This document shows positions 49,893-60,749 of a stretch of 64,000 bases of DNA, in pieces; position 1 is the first letter of the stretch; each line of letters begins with the position of its first letter. Below the pieces are notes generated by a model. That model was not told where the DNA came from. It saw nothing but the letters and a program-made list of their open reading frames with translations, and made no database searches. A program made the translations under genes and the position numbers. The DNA comes from Polytrichum commune (lineage: Eukaryota > Streptophyta > Polytrichopsida > Polytrichales > Polytrichaceae), in contig OX485808.1 of NCBI GenBank assembly GCA_950295325.1, positions 44,587,609 through 44,651,608 of the forward strand. The letters are read 5' to 3'.

Positions 49893-51475
49893 CAATTGGG
49901 GACGAAACTATAAATCACTTTGGGATATTGGACACTTTCTTCCGACCGCCTATGACTTGGTACTAGGTGGGAGTGACCGTCCATCCAATTGCATGGGGCC
50001 CTCCCTTGTATATATCTTAAAGGACGGTTTTGGTAGCTCCAATGCCTCCCTTCACTCATCTTTCTCCAATTTGTTAATACACAACTCGTATGAATGGGTT
50101 TTGGGAGTGGGGGCGTTGATTTCGAGAGGGGAGCCTCAAACCAAAGATGGTACCGATTTTTTTTTAGGGTTGTTATTGGACCACGATGAAGTTTCCCTCT
50201 ACAGAGCCTATGGGTAATGAGTTAGTAGGTTAGGTTGTCGGGCTTAGAGCATCACCACATGTTGTACACCAAGATCTACACGCCAATTAACACGCCCTAT
50301 GCTACGCATATCTCATGGCATTACCCTCGTTGCTCAAAGTCTCCGTGGGTGGGAGGCATTCCCAACGCCCGGGGCCTCACCCACACTAGGATGACTTGGG
50401 TCCTTTCACCAACGGCGCCACAAGTCCCGAGTGTCAGTGCGGGGTCCCCTTTGTGGCCATGATGTTTTGGGCCCTGCTCATGGGGAGGTACGGGACACAA
50501 TTGGGTTTGAAATTATAAATTACTTTTGGATATTGGGCACTTTCTCCCGACCAATTATGACTTGGTACTAGGTGGGAGTGACCGTCCATCCAATTGCGTG
50601 GGGCCCTCCCTTGTATATATCTTAAAGGACGGTTTTGGTAGCTCCAATGCCTTCCTTCACTCATCTTTCTCCAATTTGTTAATACATAACTCGTATGAAT
50701 GGGTTTTGGGAGTGGGGGCGTTGATTTCGAGAGGGGAGCCTCAAACCAAAGATGGTACCGATTTTTTTTAGGGTTGTTATTGGACCACGATGAAGTTTCC
50801 CTCTACAGAGCCTATGGGTAATGAGTTAGTAGGTTAGGTTGTCGGGCTTAGAGCATCACCACATGTTGTACACCAAGATCTACACGCCAATTAACACGCC
50901 CTATGCTACGCATATCTCATGGCATTACCCTCGTTGCTCATAGTTTCCGTGGGTGGGAGGCATTCCCAAAGCCCGGGGCCTCACCACACTAGGATGACTT
51001 GGGTCCTTTCACCAACGGCGCCACAAGTCCCGAGTGTCAGTGCGGGGTCCCCTTTGTGGCCATGGTGTTTTGGGCACTGCTCATGGGGAGGTGCACGACA
51101 CAATTGGGGACGAAACTATAAATTACTTTTGGATATTGGGCACTTTCTTCCGACCAATTATGACTTGGTACTAGGTGGGAGTGACCGTCCATCCAATTGC
51201 ATGGGGCCTTTGTATATACCTTAAAGGATGGTTTTGGTAGCCCCAATGCCCTCCTTCACTCATCTATCTCCAATTTGTTAATACATTACTCGTATGAATG
51301 GGTTTTGGGAGTGGGGGCGTTGATTTCGAGAGGGGAGCCTCAAACCAAAGATGGTACCGATTTTTTTTAGGGTTGTTATTGAACCACAATGAAGTTTCCC
51401 TCTACGGAGCCTATGGGTAATGAGTTAGTAGGTTAGGTTGTCGGGCTTAGAGCATCACCACATGTTGTACACCAA
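49893..51475 (+). repeat. Internal triplication, ~604-bp period, with LTR fragments
   Basis: Sub-units start CAATTGGG at 49893, 50498 and 51101. The first two end with a ~200-bp minus-strand fragment of the solo-LTR family (50297-50497 and 50901-51100), which terminates at the LTR's natural end (GGGACA/CACGACA for TGTCGC). The third lacks the fragment and rejoins the 1.36-kb unit. The LTR fragment was thus amplified together with host DNA. The single copy in unit 2 starts at 53279. Confidence 0.85.
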
Positions 51476-51589
51476 GCACTAACACAAAGAGGTGTTGAAT
51501 AAGTCTAGTTTAGGAGAGAGGGGTTCATTTCTATATGATCACTTCAAAGTGTGGGTGTCATAATAATAATAGTATCTATTATTATTATT

Positions 51590-51614
51590 GTTATTATTAT
51601 TATTATTATTATTC
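51590..51614. repeat. Microsatellite (ATT)n, paralogue carries (ATTGTT)n/(CTT)n
   Basis: ATT repeats in unit 1; the equivalent site in unit 2 (about 53761-53805) has ATTGTT then CTT repeats. This shows post-duplication microsatellite turnover. Confidence 0.85.
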
Positions 51615-51737
51615 TACAATACACAAGGCTCTACTTAGAAAGAGTTGAAGTGAAGATTATATTTGATCAAAGATTGTAAGGTATTGACAGTTGATTCCCT
51701 TATAAAGGTGTTGAGACTCTTCCTTCTATGAGTTACA

Positions 51738-52557
51738 CTCGGGGGGGGGCACTCCCTTGTATATTTTGCATACACCTACGATAATGACCTATTAAAATGG
51801 GGGCTATTTACCTATGAGAAAGGATTATAAGGGATGCTAATTTTTGAAATAATGGTAAATTGTTGTGATTATTTGCACCCTATTGGTAATTATAAATTCT
51901 TGGATGGTTGATTTTATGGTACCCTATATTACTTATATGTCCAAGCTTCCGGTGGTGATTGCTTGATTGTTTTCGATTGTGTGGAAGCGGAATCCTCCGA
52001 TTGTTCCAGGGCCTCGGAGAAGCAGAGTGCCACTCTTGCACCAAGTTGAGGTCTGCCAACTAGGGTTGACGGAGGCGAGGGCGAGAGAGGGCGGGAGCAG
52101 AGTCCGGGGAACTTTGTAGAGGAAACGGCTAATTGCCAAGCTTTCTGGAGGTAGCTCAGATTTTTCAATTTTTACCCGAGAGTGGGCCTAGAGAGTGCAA
52201 AATTTATCGGTGGATAGCCCCCATTTCCTAATGTATTTAGGCAATTAGCCGGCATTTTTTTTTCATTTATGCAATTTCCGAAAGGTCTAAAGTGGGGCCG
52301 GTTTTATATTTTGGTGGCAAAGTATTTAATTTTTGAAACTATCGCTTTTTATCCATGCTATTTTATATGTACCACTTAGGTAATTTAATCATGTTTTGTC
52401 AAATGCTATATTACATATAATCATGTTTCACAATCCCAGAGCACCCCATACTACATCTAATAATTTTACAAATTTTACGCCAAATTTTTATACAAGACCC
52501 TATATTTTATCGCACGTAGTTCCTACGTTTTTCGCCAGTGCCCCCCCCCCCCCCGAG
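51738..52557. mobile_element. TIR transposon with poly-G termini, 820 bp, 8-bp target duplication
   Basis: Starts CTCGGGGGGGGGCACT and ends AGTGCC(C)nGAG, an inverted repeat of CTC, G-run, CACT. It is flanked by GAGTTACA at 51730-51737 and 52558-52565 (perfect 8 bp). The paralogous position in the sister duplication unit holds a single uninterrupted GAGTTACA at 53931-53938, an independent empty site that proves the boundaries. The 8-bp duplication fits hAT-like elements. The interior includes a GC-rich ~200-bp part (about 51945-52150) unlike the rest, possibly captured host DNA. No transposase. Confidence 0.92.
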
Positions 52558-54534
52558 GAGTTACATATTTGAAGGAGTGGGAGAGTCTAAAGGGGAGAGA
52601 GCAACGCTAAATTGGTGATAATGAGAACTCGTAGACACCTACCTTGTTGAAAGTCACCTCTAAATTGTCGTTTGGATAATGTGTGGGGATGCTCTTAGAT
52701 GTGAGGCCATCCTATGCATGTGGGTGAATCATCTCGTATTTGTCTCGAATATCATATCTCTAGTTGCCATTAGTCCCTAATGACACGCATAGGGGATGGA
52801 CAAGCTCCAATGGTCTAGATTAAGAATATGCGATCCAATTATAGATGTGACACAACATAAGAACTATTCCCTAGATATAATAGAATATGCCCCTTATGCT
52901 CTTACAATGCAGTTGAAAAGAAGACACATTGTGTGTTGGAGTGTCCCCCTACAACATCGTTAATGATAGGTTTCCTTCCCTGTTATAAAATGTAGCACTA
53001 GGTAATCTCAAGTATGTCTTCCAATTAGACCACCAAGTCGATATTAGCCTTTATCTCACATAGACCACTGCACTATGTTACTCTATGAAATTAACCTTTT
53101 TATCACTATCTTGAAAAACAAACTTTTAGTCCCACAAGCCTTTTGGCTTCCCGGACTTCAAAATCAACTTCATTTCATAATGCCCGGCGCATACTATATT
53201 TGCAAGATTCCTTACCCAAGGGTTGGAAACCAACGGCCCAAGATCCAAGTTGCTCGTAAGTTGCAAGTAGGTTTCGTACAATTGGGGACGAAACTATAAA
53301 TCACTTTGGGATATTGGGCACTTTCTTCCGACCGCCTATGACTTGGTACTAGGTGGGAGTGACGATCCATCCAATTACGTGGGGCCCTCCCTTGTATATA
53401 CCTTAAAGGACGGTTTTGGTAGCTCCAATGCCTCCCTTCATTCATCTTTCTCCAATTTGTTAATACATTACTCGTATGAATGGGTTTTGGGAGTGGGGGC
53501 GTTGATTTCGAGAGGGGATCCTCAAACCAAAGCTGGTACCGATTTTGTTTAGGGTTGTTATTGGACCACGATGAAGTTTCCCTCTACGGAGCCTATGGGT
53601 AATGAGTTAGTAGGTTAGGTTCTCGGGCTTAGAGCATCACCACATGTTGTACACCAAGCACTAATACAAAGAGGTGTTGAATAACTCTAGTTTAGGAGAG
53701 AGGGGTTCATTTCTATATGATCACTTTAAAGTGTGGGTGTCATAATAATAATAGTATCTATTATTTCTATTGTTATTGTTATTGTTATTCTTCTTCTTCT
53801 TCTTCTACAATACACAAGGCTCTACTTAGAAAGAGTTGAAGTGAAGATTATATTTGATCAAAGATTGTAAGGTATTGACAGTTGATTCCCTTATAAAGAT
53901 GTTGAAACTCTTCCTTCTATGAGTTACATATTTGAAGGAGTGGGAGAGTCTAGAGGGGAGAGAGCAACGCTAAATTGGTGATAATGAGAACTCGTGGACA
54001 CCTACCTTGTTGAAATTCACCTCTTAATTGTTGTTTGGATAATGTGTGGGGATGCTCTTAGATGTGATGCCATCCTATGCATGTGGGTGAATCATCTCTT
54101 ATTTGTCTCGAATATCATATCTCTAGTTGCCATTAGTCCCTAGTGACACGCATAGGGGATGGACAAGCTCCAATGGTCTAGATTAAGAATATGCAATCCA
54201 ATTATAGATGTGACACAACATAAGAGCTATTCCCTAGATATAATAGAATATGCCCCTTATGCTCTTACAATGCAGTTGAAAAGAAGACACATTGTGTGTT
54301 GGAGTGTCCCCCTACAACATCGTTAATGATAGGTTTCCTTCCCTGTTATAAAATGTAGCACTAGGTAATCTCAAGTATGTCTTCCAATTAGACCACCAAG
54401 TCGATATTAGCCTTTATCTCACATAGACCACTGCACTATGTTACTCTATGAAATTAACCTTTTTATCACTATCTTGAAAAATGAACTTTGAGGGTTTAGG
54501 GTTTAAAGTTTAGGTTATTGGGATGTGCATGAGC

Positions 54535-54660
54535 AAATCTACAATGAAGCATCTTCAAAAATCAGATATGTGCTTATTTCGTTATGGGTATCGAAAGTGC
54601 ATGTTTGTTGATTCGTTAACTAAGAACATGGGTCCTATCAATTGTGTTCACTATTATTAG
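54535..54660 (+). repeat. Dispersed repeat, partner at 30085-30240
   Basis: See partner. The shared end AATTGTGTTCACTATT is at about 54638-54653. It lies ~50 bp upstream of the putative TATA box of the VWA gene. Confidence 0.7.
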
Positions 54661-54713
54661 TAGGTGGTTAGTTGGGTTAGCAGATAACTAGAATCTTGCC
54701 CGTGCGTTCTACG

Positions 54714-54720
54714 TATATAA
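54714..54720 (+). promoter_or_regulatory. Putative TATA box of the VWA gene
   Basis: TATATAA within CTACGTATATAATAGAGG, 108 bp before the ATG at 54828. Spacing suits a short plant 5' UTR. Based only on sequence match and position. Confidence 0.5.
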
Positions 54721-54827
54721 TAGAGGATGAGCAAGTTATCATCATATTGAAGGAGCAAGGTAGTAGCTAGGTAGAAGAACATTTGTAAAGCAATTGTAGC
54801 ATTTGCTTAATCTTTTCTATTCTCGCC

Positions 54828-56517
54828 ATGTCCTTCAACGATGACGAGCCAATCGTTGCTCCTCCAAATTCAGGTTCATTAACTCAAGCCTATTTTGTAG
54901 ATGTTTCATTCTTTGTATATGCAATTTTCCTAATAATGAAGCAAGAACGAAAGAATTAACTGAAATGGATGATGTGTTGATTTGTTGCAATGGCGGTGGG
55001 ATACAGGGCCGCGGCCGACGCCGATCGTGCCCGGGAGAGTGCAGCTAGTGAGCAAGAACAACAACAAAGCGCCACTCGAGGAGAACAACCACAAGGTGTT
55101 GTTGGAGCTCACCGGTGGCGACTCCACCGGCGATCGCTCCGGCCTGGACCTGGTGGCCGTGCTCGACGTTAGTGGCAGCATGCAGGGCGACGGGATCGCC
55201 AAGATGAAGAACGCCATGCAGTTTGTCATCAAGAAGCTGAGCCCCATTGACCGCCTCTCCATCGTCATCTTCTCTGATACCACCACCAGGCTCTGCCCAC
55301 TACGCCAGATCACCGAGGCCTCGCAGCCGCAGCTGCAGGGGCTCATTAATGGCCTCAGGGCCGGCGGCAACACCAACATTGGTGACGGCCTACGCACTGG
55401 GCTCAAGATCCTTGCTGACCGCAAGCACAGCAGCGACCGCGTCGTTGGTGTCATGCTCATGTCCGACGGCCAGCAAAATCGAGGCCGCGACGCTGCCGAG
55501 GCCGTCATCGGCAATGTGCCCGTCTACACCTTCGGTTTCGGCGCAGACTACGACCCCACGGTGCTCAACACGGTGGCCAAAAAGAGCATGGGAGGGACGT
55601 TCTCCGCCGTCAACGACATCAACAGCCTCAGCATGGCCTTCTCCCAGTGCCTTGCCGGCTTGCTCACCGTTGTGGTGCAAGACCTCAAGCTGACGGTGGC
55701 GCGCGTCGAGGACGAATCGATGATACAAGAGGTAACTGCCAGGGGCTACCCGCAAACGCAGGACGCTGACGCCGGCTCGGTCACCGTTAGTTTCGGCGAC
55801 CTGTACAGCAAGGAGGTGCGCAAGGTCATCGTCAACCTCTTCCTACCCACCATTGAGAGCGAGCGCGGCGCCGACATCCTTGAGGTCACGTACTCATACA
55901 ACACCGGTGGGAAGTTGTTTGGTGCGCCTCCCGCGACGCTGACTGTGCGGCGCACCGACATGGCCGCCATGGAGGATGACCAGCCGGCGCCGGAGGTGCA
56001 AACGGAGGAGGCCCGCCTAAAGACAGTGACGATGATCAAGGCAGCAAGGACCATGGCAGAGGGTAGGAACCTGGGGGACGCCCGGAACAAGCTGGTGGAG
56101 GCCCAGAATGCATTGGAGGACGTGGTGGAGCAGTGGAGCCCATTGGTGGACATGCTCAGGACGGAGCTGAAACAACTACTCAAGTTGATGAAGTCGAAGG
56201 ATGTGTACGAGAAGCAGGGTCGCCCCTACATGCTCTCGTCGGAGACGTCGCACGACCGACAACGGTTTGCGGCGAGGGGCGACATCGAGAGCATGCGGCT
56301 CTTCACAACGCCACGAATGGACAAGTACCTGGAGCAAGCCAAAAAGTTCGACAAGGACCCGACGGCACCGCTGCCGTCAGTGGACGAGGACGTCAAGGAG
56401 GAAGTCGCCGCCAACCCGTTGGCACCCATTGCCGGACCCATAAGCTTCTACATCCAGGCCGCCATCCAGGCTCTGCAGGCCATTGGGAAGCTCATCAACA
56501 ACAAAGGCAAGCCGTGA
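54828..56517 (+). CDS. von Willebrand factor A domain protein with Vwaint-like region
   Basis: Plant VWA protein related to the WAV3/EDA40 group but without their N-terminal RING, so ubiquitin-ligase activity is not predicted. Two exons, 54828-54873 and 55007-56517, in phase 1 (133-bp intron), give 518 residues starting MSFNDDEPIVAPPNSG, the conserved start of this group. VWA spans ~residues 62-235 with an intact MIDAS: DVSGSM (~69-74), GGNTNIGDGL and LMSDGQQN. A beta-rich Vwaint-like segment follows (LKLTVARVED ... VIVNLFLPTIESERGADILEV), then a charged helical region and a basic C-terminus (AIGKLINNKGKP). Exons are strongly GC-rich. The longer open frame starting at 54982 uses TTG inside the intron and is rejected. 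Partner and substrate are unknown. Confidence 0.9.
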
Positions 56518-56889
56518 TCCATCCATCCAGACGAAACCCGCCTTTAGATCCACCTTGTTTCCCTCTCTGTACATACCAATATAGGACTCTAGTTGTTGTC
56601 CAAGCCTCTAATTCGGCCCATTTTTCTTGGTAGCTAGCTGCACCCAATACAGTAATTTGGGTTCTTCTCCCTCTTTTTTTACCTAGTTTGCAAATGTCTG
56701 GGGTGGCAACTCATTGAATCATAAATCTTATTAATTACTTAATTAGGGTTTAGGGTTAGGGTTTGGGATTACATGTATGTCCCCAATAAATGGCCATACT
56801 TTTTAGGGGTTTTTTGGCCATGCCCCTCTTATAGACCATGGGACATCCAAACATGTAAAAATCATATTATACACTATCTAAATTTGGAA
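56518..56889. other. 3' flank of the VWA gene with telomere-like patch
   Basis: Probable 3' UTR to about 56700. At 56744-56765 the sequence TAGGGTTTAGGGTTAGGG is an interstitial telomere-like patch of about three units. Confidence 0.5.
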
Positions 56890-57200
56890 GATATAGAAGG
56901 GTTAACTTTTTGGTCAACGGTTGATCTTGTAGATGTTGGACCAAATCTTAATTTTTGAGGTCACCTACCCCCATATTATAAGACATTGTGAATCTAGAGG
57001 TTTGTTTGGTTTTTCTTACGATGTTGTTGTGTGGAAGTTATGGCCAATTCAAAATGGGCCAAAAAAGGCTAAAATATTCTATTTTGGAATTTGGAGGTTT
57101 GGATGTGACCTACCCCCCCCCCCCTATTTTTGACCGTGGCGATTTCAAATATGTCAATATCTTTCTGTACACTATTGGCATTTGAAAGATATGAAGGGGT
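56890..57200 (-). repeat. Dispersed repeat with poly-C tract, inverted partner at 15160-15540
   Basis: Two ACCTACCCCC motifs (about 56964 and 57108, the second with a 12-13 base C run) precede similar text. The reverse complement resembles the 15.2-15.5 kb region. Confidence 0.5.
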
Positions 57201-57279
57201 TGACTTTTTGTTGACTTTAGGTTGATTCTGACTTTTGGTTGACATTTAATTTTTTATTCACTTTGACCATGGGATTTTG

Positions 57280-58035
57280 GGTAGGGATTTAAGCCATATC
57301 TTTGTCATATGAAGGTCTATTTCAAAAAAATTGGGTCTAAAGTACTCTACTTTTTAAGGCGCTTCTAGTGCTATTTTTTATTTGATTTGGGTGTATGAAA
57401 TAAGAAAGTTATGAAGGAAAGAAGCTTGTTGGGCCAAAACCCAACAAGCTTCAAATGGCCATCTCTTTGTCATATGAAAGTTTATTTCAATGTTTTTTGG
57501 GTCTAAAGTGTTCTACTTTCCAAGGCGCTTCTAATGATATGTTTAATTTGATGTTGGTGTGTGAAACAAGAAAGTTATGAAGGAAAGAAGCTTGCTGGGC
57601 CAAAACCTAGCAAGCTTGTAAGGGCCATATCTTTGTCATATGAAAGTCTATTTGAGTATTTTTTGGGTCTAAAGTACACTAGTTTCCAAGGCGCTTCTAG
57701 TGATATCTTTACTTTGATTGGAGTGTTTGAAATAAGAAAGTTATTATAAAAAAAAAAAGCTTGCTGGGACAAAACCCAACAAGCTTCTAAGGGCCAAAAC
57801 TTTGTCATATGAAAGTCTATTTGAATATTCTTTTGGGTCTAAAGTTCTCTATTTTCCAAGACGCTTCTAGTGATATGTTTACTTTCATAGGGGTGTTTCA
57901 AATAAGAAAATTTATGAAGGAAAGAAGGTTGCTGGGCCAAAATCCAACAAGCTTTTAAGGGCCATATCTTTGTCATATGAAAGTCTATTTGAGTTTTTTT
58001 TGGGTCTAAAGTTCTATACCTTCCAAGGCGTTTCT
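57280..58035 (+). repeat. Subtelomeric tandem repeat, ~167-bp unit, ~4.3 copies
   Basis: GGGTCTAAAG occurs at 57333, 57499, 57665, 57835 and 58002 (steps 166, 166, 170, 167). Each unit carries AAGGCGCTTCTAGTG, AAGAAAGTTATGAAGGAAAG, an inverted pair AAGCTTGTTGGG-CCAAAA-CCCAACAAGCTT (intact in the first unit, variably decayed in others) and TTTGTCATATGAAAGT. Non-coding. The unit length is in the range of nucleosome-sized satellites. Confidence 0.92.
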
Positions 58036-58040
58036 AGTCA

Positions 58041-58510
58041 TTGGTTTAGGGTTATATGGGCGTTCTTTCAGTTTGGGAGCTCAGAGTTTTGAGCTGAAAT
58101 TTTGGCTACCCCTATTTTCAACCCTTGTGATCGCGGTGGTCGAGTTGGAAACTCATACAAGTTTTAGGGTTGGTGGATGCGGGACCCATAATGTTGCAAG
58201 TCCGCGAAACCCAAGTCTTGCAAGCGACTCATGTTTTAAAATGTTCGGCCTTCACGTTGTGGATCCCGTAGAGAGCAATCCAAAATGACGCTGCATTCGA
58301 CGTCTGGACGTGGGTCGTAGAAGTTATGAGCGGATGAAGTCATGATGTAGGACGCCTCATCCATCCGTAGCATGTGCTTATTTTATCGTCCCAATTAACG
58401 GTATAAGAAGTATGGATTGCTATGAAAGGGTGACACGTAGCTTTCAGGGTTAGCAGTAAGATCAAAATTAACTTTTAGGATTTCCGATAAAGTCAAAAGG
58501 CAACTTTTAG
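58041..58510 (+). repeat. Subtelomeric repeat, internal (decayed) copy
   Basis: Colinear with 62590-63050. It starts GGTTTAGGGTTATATGGGCG and includes GATCGCGGTGGTCGAG, TTTTAGGGTTGGTGGATGC, AAGCGACTCATG and CATCCATCCGTAGCATGTG. Compared with the telomere-proximal copy, most differences are T for C or A for G. A 71-codon frame (58073-58288) is shared by both copies without a frameshift. Function unknown. Confidence 0.93.
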
Positions 58511-59029
58511 GGTTCGTGGTAAAATATAAATATAGAATTTAGGGTCTCCAGTAAAGTTGATAAGATGTAGGGTTTGGAGTTGCATGTAGTATACTAATCA
58601 AGTTTTTTTTGGGTTTAGGGGGTTACAAGGCCATCCTATAGATAATTTTGAAATTTTGTGTTTTTGGAAAAAAAATTATTGCTCCTACCTCCCCGTTTGT
58701 GGGGTCTATGATTCCAACGATGCAAAATTTGATCTATACTAGTATACACTATCACCATTTGGGAGATACGGAACGTTTGATTTTCACTCTAATCACGCTT
58801 TGATTTTCCTTAAGTGGGTTTTTTTACTTAAAAAAGTAAAAAATTGCGCTTTAAAGCAAGCGTTTAGTCTAAATGAATTGAATTTAAGGTGTTAATGAAG
58901 TTTTTCTTAATTAATTGGAAAATATTGGACTAAAACGGAGACAATAGGCATAAATGTGATAAGATGTAGGGCTTGGGGTGCAATTAGTGTATTAATCAAG
59001 TATTTTTTTGATAAATGAAATTTGATTAA
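58511..59029. other. AT-rich subtelomeric DNA
   Basis: Contains degenerate TTTAGGGTT-like patches (near 58505, 58560, 58612). From about 58960 it grades into the 142-bp array. No gene. Confidence 0.45.
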
Positions 59030-60370
59030 ATGTTAATCGAGTATTTGAAGTAAGATGCTAATATTAATCTAAGATGGCAACAATTAGCCTAATTTTATAA
59101 AAATATTATAATATGATAGTATTAGGCTAATAACGCAACAATTAAGGTGTCAATTATGCACTTAAGTTAAAAATGAAGCATCTAAGACACTCATAAAGTA
59201 TGTGGTATGATTTAGCTTACGGTTAGGCTAAAAACATAAGAATTACTATAAATATGATAGCATTAGGCTAATAACACAACAATTATGGTGTTAATTATGA
59301 GCTTAAGATAAATATGAAACATTTAAGCCGTTAATCAAGCATATGGTATGACTAACGCTACAAATTAGGCTAATAACGTAACAATTACTCTTAATATGAT
59401 AGCATTAGGTTAATAACGCAATAATTGGAGTGCTAATTATGCGCTTAAGTTAAAAATGAAATATTTAAGCCATTAATCAAGCATATGGTATGACTTAAGC
59501 TTCGGGGTGGACTAATAACGCATCAATTAATCTTAACATGATAGCACTAGGCTAATAACTCAATAATTAGGGTGCTAATCATATATTTAAGATAATAATG
59601 AAACATTTAAGTCATTAATCAAACATATGGTATGACTTAGCTTATGGATAGACTAATAATGCAACAATAAGTCTAAACATCATAAAATTAGGCTTATAAT
59701 TCAATAATCAAGGTACTAGACATACACTTAGCATTAATATGAAATATTTAAATATTTAATAAACCGATGATATAGCCTCAGGGGGGGTAGTCATTGGTTG
59801 GAGTAGCAATATACGTGCGAACAAATGATAGGGTATTTTAAAAACATGGGGACAAAAAATTATAAATGGACTTAAGAGTAATATAGGGTATGGAATAATA
59901 GGTAATTTGGAATTATAAGTAATGCAAGCTATTTTTCTATTAGCCCAAAGTAAAAAAAATTACAATGATAGCATGTGAAAAAAAGGAGAGAATTGAAAGT
60001 AATACCCCCTATAAAATAGTGGTTGTTTGCACCTATATCCTTATTTTTTTAACACACTGCCTCCCCCCCCCCCCCCCCGAGGATATAGCTTAGATTAAGA
60101 CTCAATCTAATAAAACAACAACAAATGTAACATCATGACTTTACGCTAGTAAGTCAAGAATTAGGATGCTAATCATATCATTAAGCTTAAAATACAACAT
60201 TTAGGCCGTCTAATAAATAGTTTGTGAATGTTATGTTAATAAAGTAACAATTAGCTTAAATATGATACCGCTATTAAATAAGACAACAATTAAGGTGTTA
60301 AGTGAATACTTAATTAAATTGAAGTATTATAGCCATTAATATAACATATGGAATGACTTATATACTAGGT
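59030..60370 (+). repeat. AT-rich tandem array, ~142-bp unit
   Basis: ATTAGGCTAATAAC-like starts lie at 59121, 59262, 59404, 59546 and 59688 (steps 141-142). Units also share AAATATGAAACATTTAAG, CATTAATCAAGCATATGG and TATGACTTA. The array resumes past the inserted transposon at 60082 with the same vocabulary, more diverged. Non-coding. Confidence 0.88.
59777..60081. mobile_element. TIR transposon with poly-G termini, 305 bp, 8-bp target duplication
   Basis: Starts CTCAGGGGGGGTAG and ends in CTGCC TC, a long C run and GAG. Perfect 8-bp GATATAGC duplications lie at 59769-59776 and 60082-60089. Same terminal design (CTC plus G run) and target-duplication length as 51738-52557, and both share a TTGCACC(C)TAT motif inside. 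It interrupts the 142-bp array. No ORF; non-autonomous. Confidence 0.88.
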
Positions 60371-60379
60371 TATATGAAA

Positions 60380-60745
60380 TGATCTTATGATAATATTTTG
60401 GACGTCACCTGAAAACATTATGAATAGATGAAGTTTTGTGACAATAACAACCAAATTAAAATTCAATCATTAAATTTATAAATCAATACCGTAATGTTAA
60501 ATATATATAATAATAAATCAAATATCATAATTATATTAAAATCATGTTAATGACGTAACGTATACTATAATAATTATACATTCAAATTTCTAGGATGAAA
60601 CATGCTTTAATTTCAAAATATAGCACGTTGTATAGAATATAAATAGCAATAAAAATAATATTATGGTGATAATTTGAATGTCATGCGAAAATCTTATGAA
60701 TGGATGAGGTGTCATGAAGACAATAACTAAGTTAAAGCTGAAACA
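60380..60745 (+). repeat. Direct duplication of ~80 bp
   Basis: Segments at about 60383-60455 and 60658-60735 share GATAATATTTTGGACGTCA versus GATAATTTGAATGTCA, CTTATGAATGGATGA-type text and GACAATAAC(C/T)AA. Non-coding; links to other families unknown. Confidence 0.55.
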
Positions 60746-60749
60746 CTAA

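Larger units (their letters stand above)
49596..54482 (+). repeat. Tandem segmental duplication, ~1.36-kb unit, 2.1 copies
   Basis: Each unit starts GTTATAAAATGTAGCACTAG: unit 1 at 49596, unit 2 at 52982, a truncated third at 54345 that diverges near 54482. Unit 2 is 1363 bp. Unit 1 is 3386 bp because of an internal triplication (49893-51475) and a TIR transposon (51738-52557); subtracting these leaves ~1350 bp. Identity is high throughout. Short frames repeat in each unit (for example VLGGSDRPSN, LLIHNSYEWVLGVGALISRG) but match nothing I know and are interrupted. Confidence 0.9.

Noticed and set aside
54982-55006. Upstream extension of the VWA ORF
   Set aside because: It begins with TTG and lies inside a GT-AG intron. 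The exon at 54828-54873 joins in phase and gives the conserved N-terminus.
55247-56633. Alternative frames over the VWA gene
   Set aside because: Shadows of a GC-rich exon; none shows a coherent domain.
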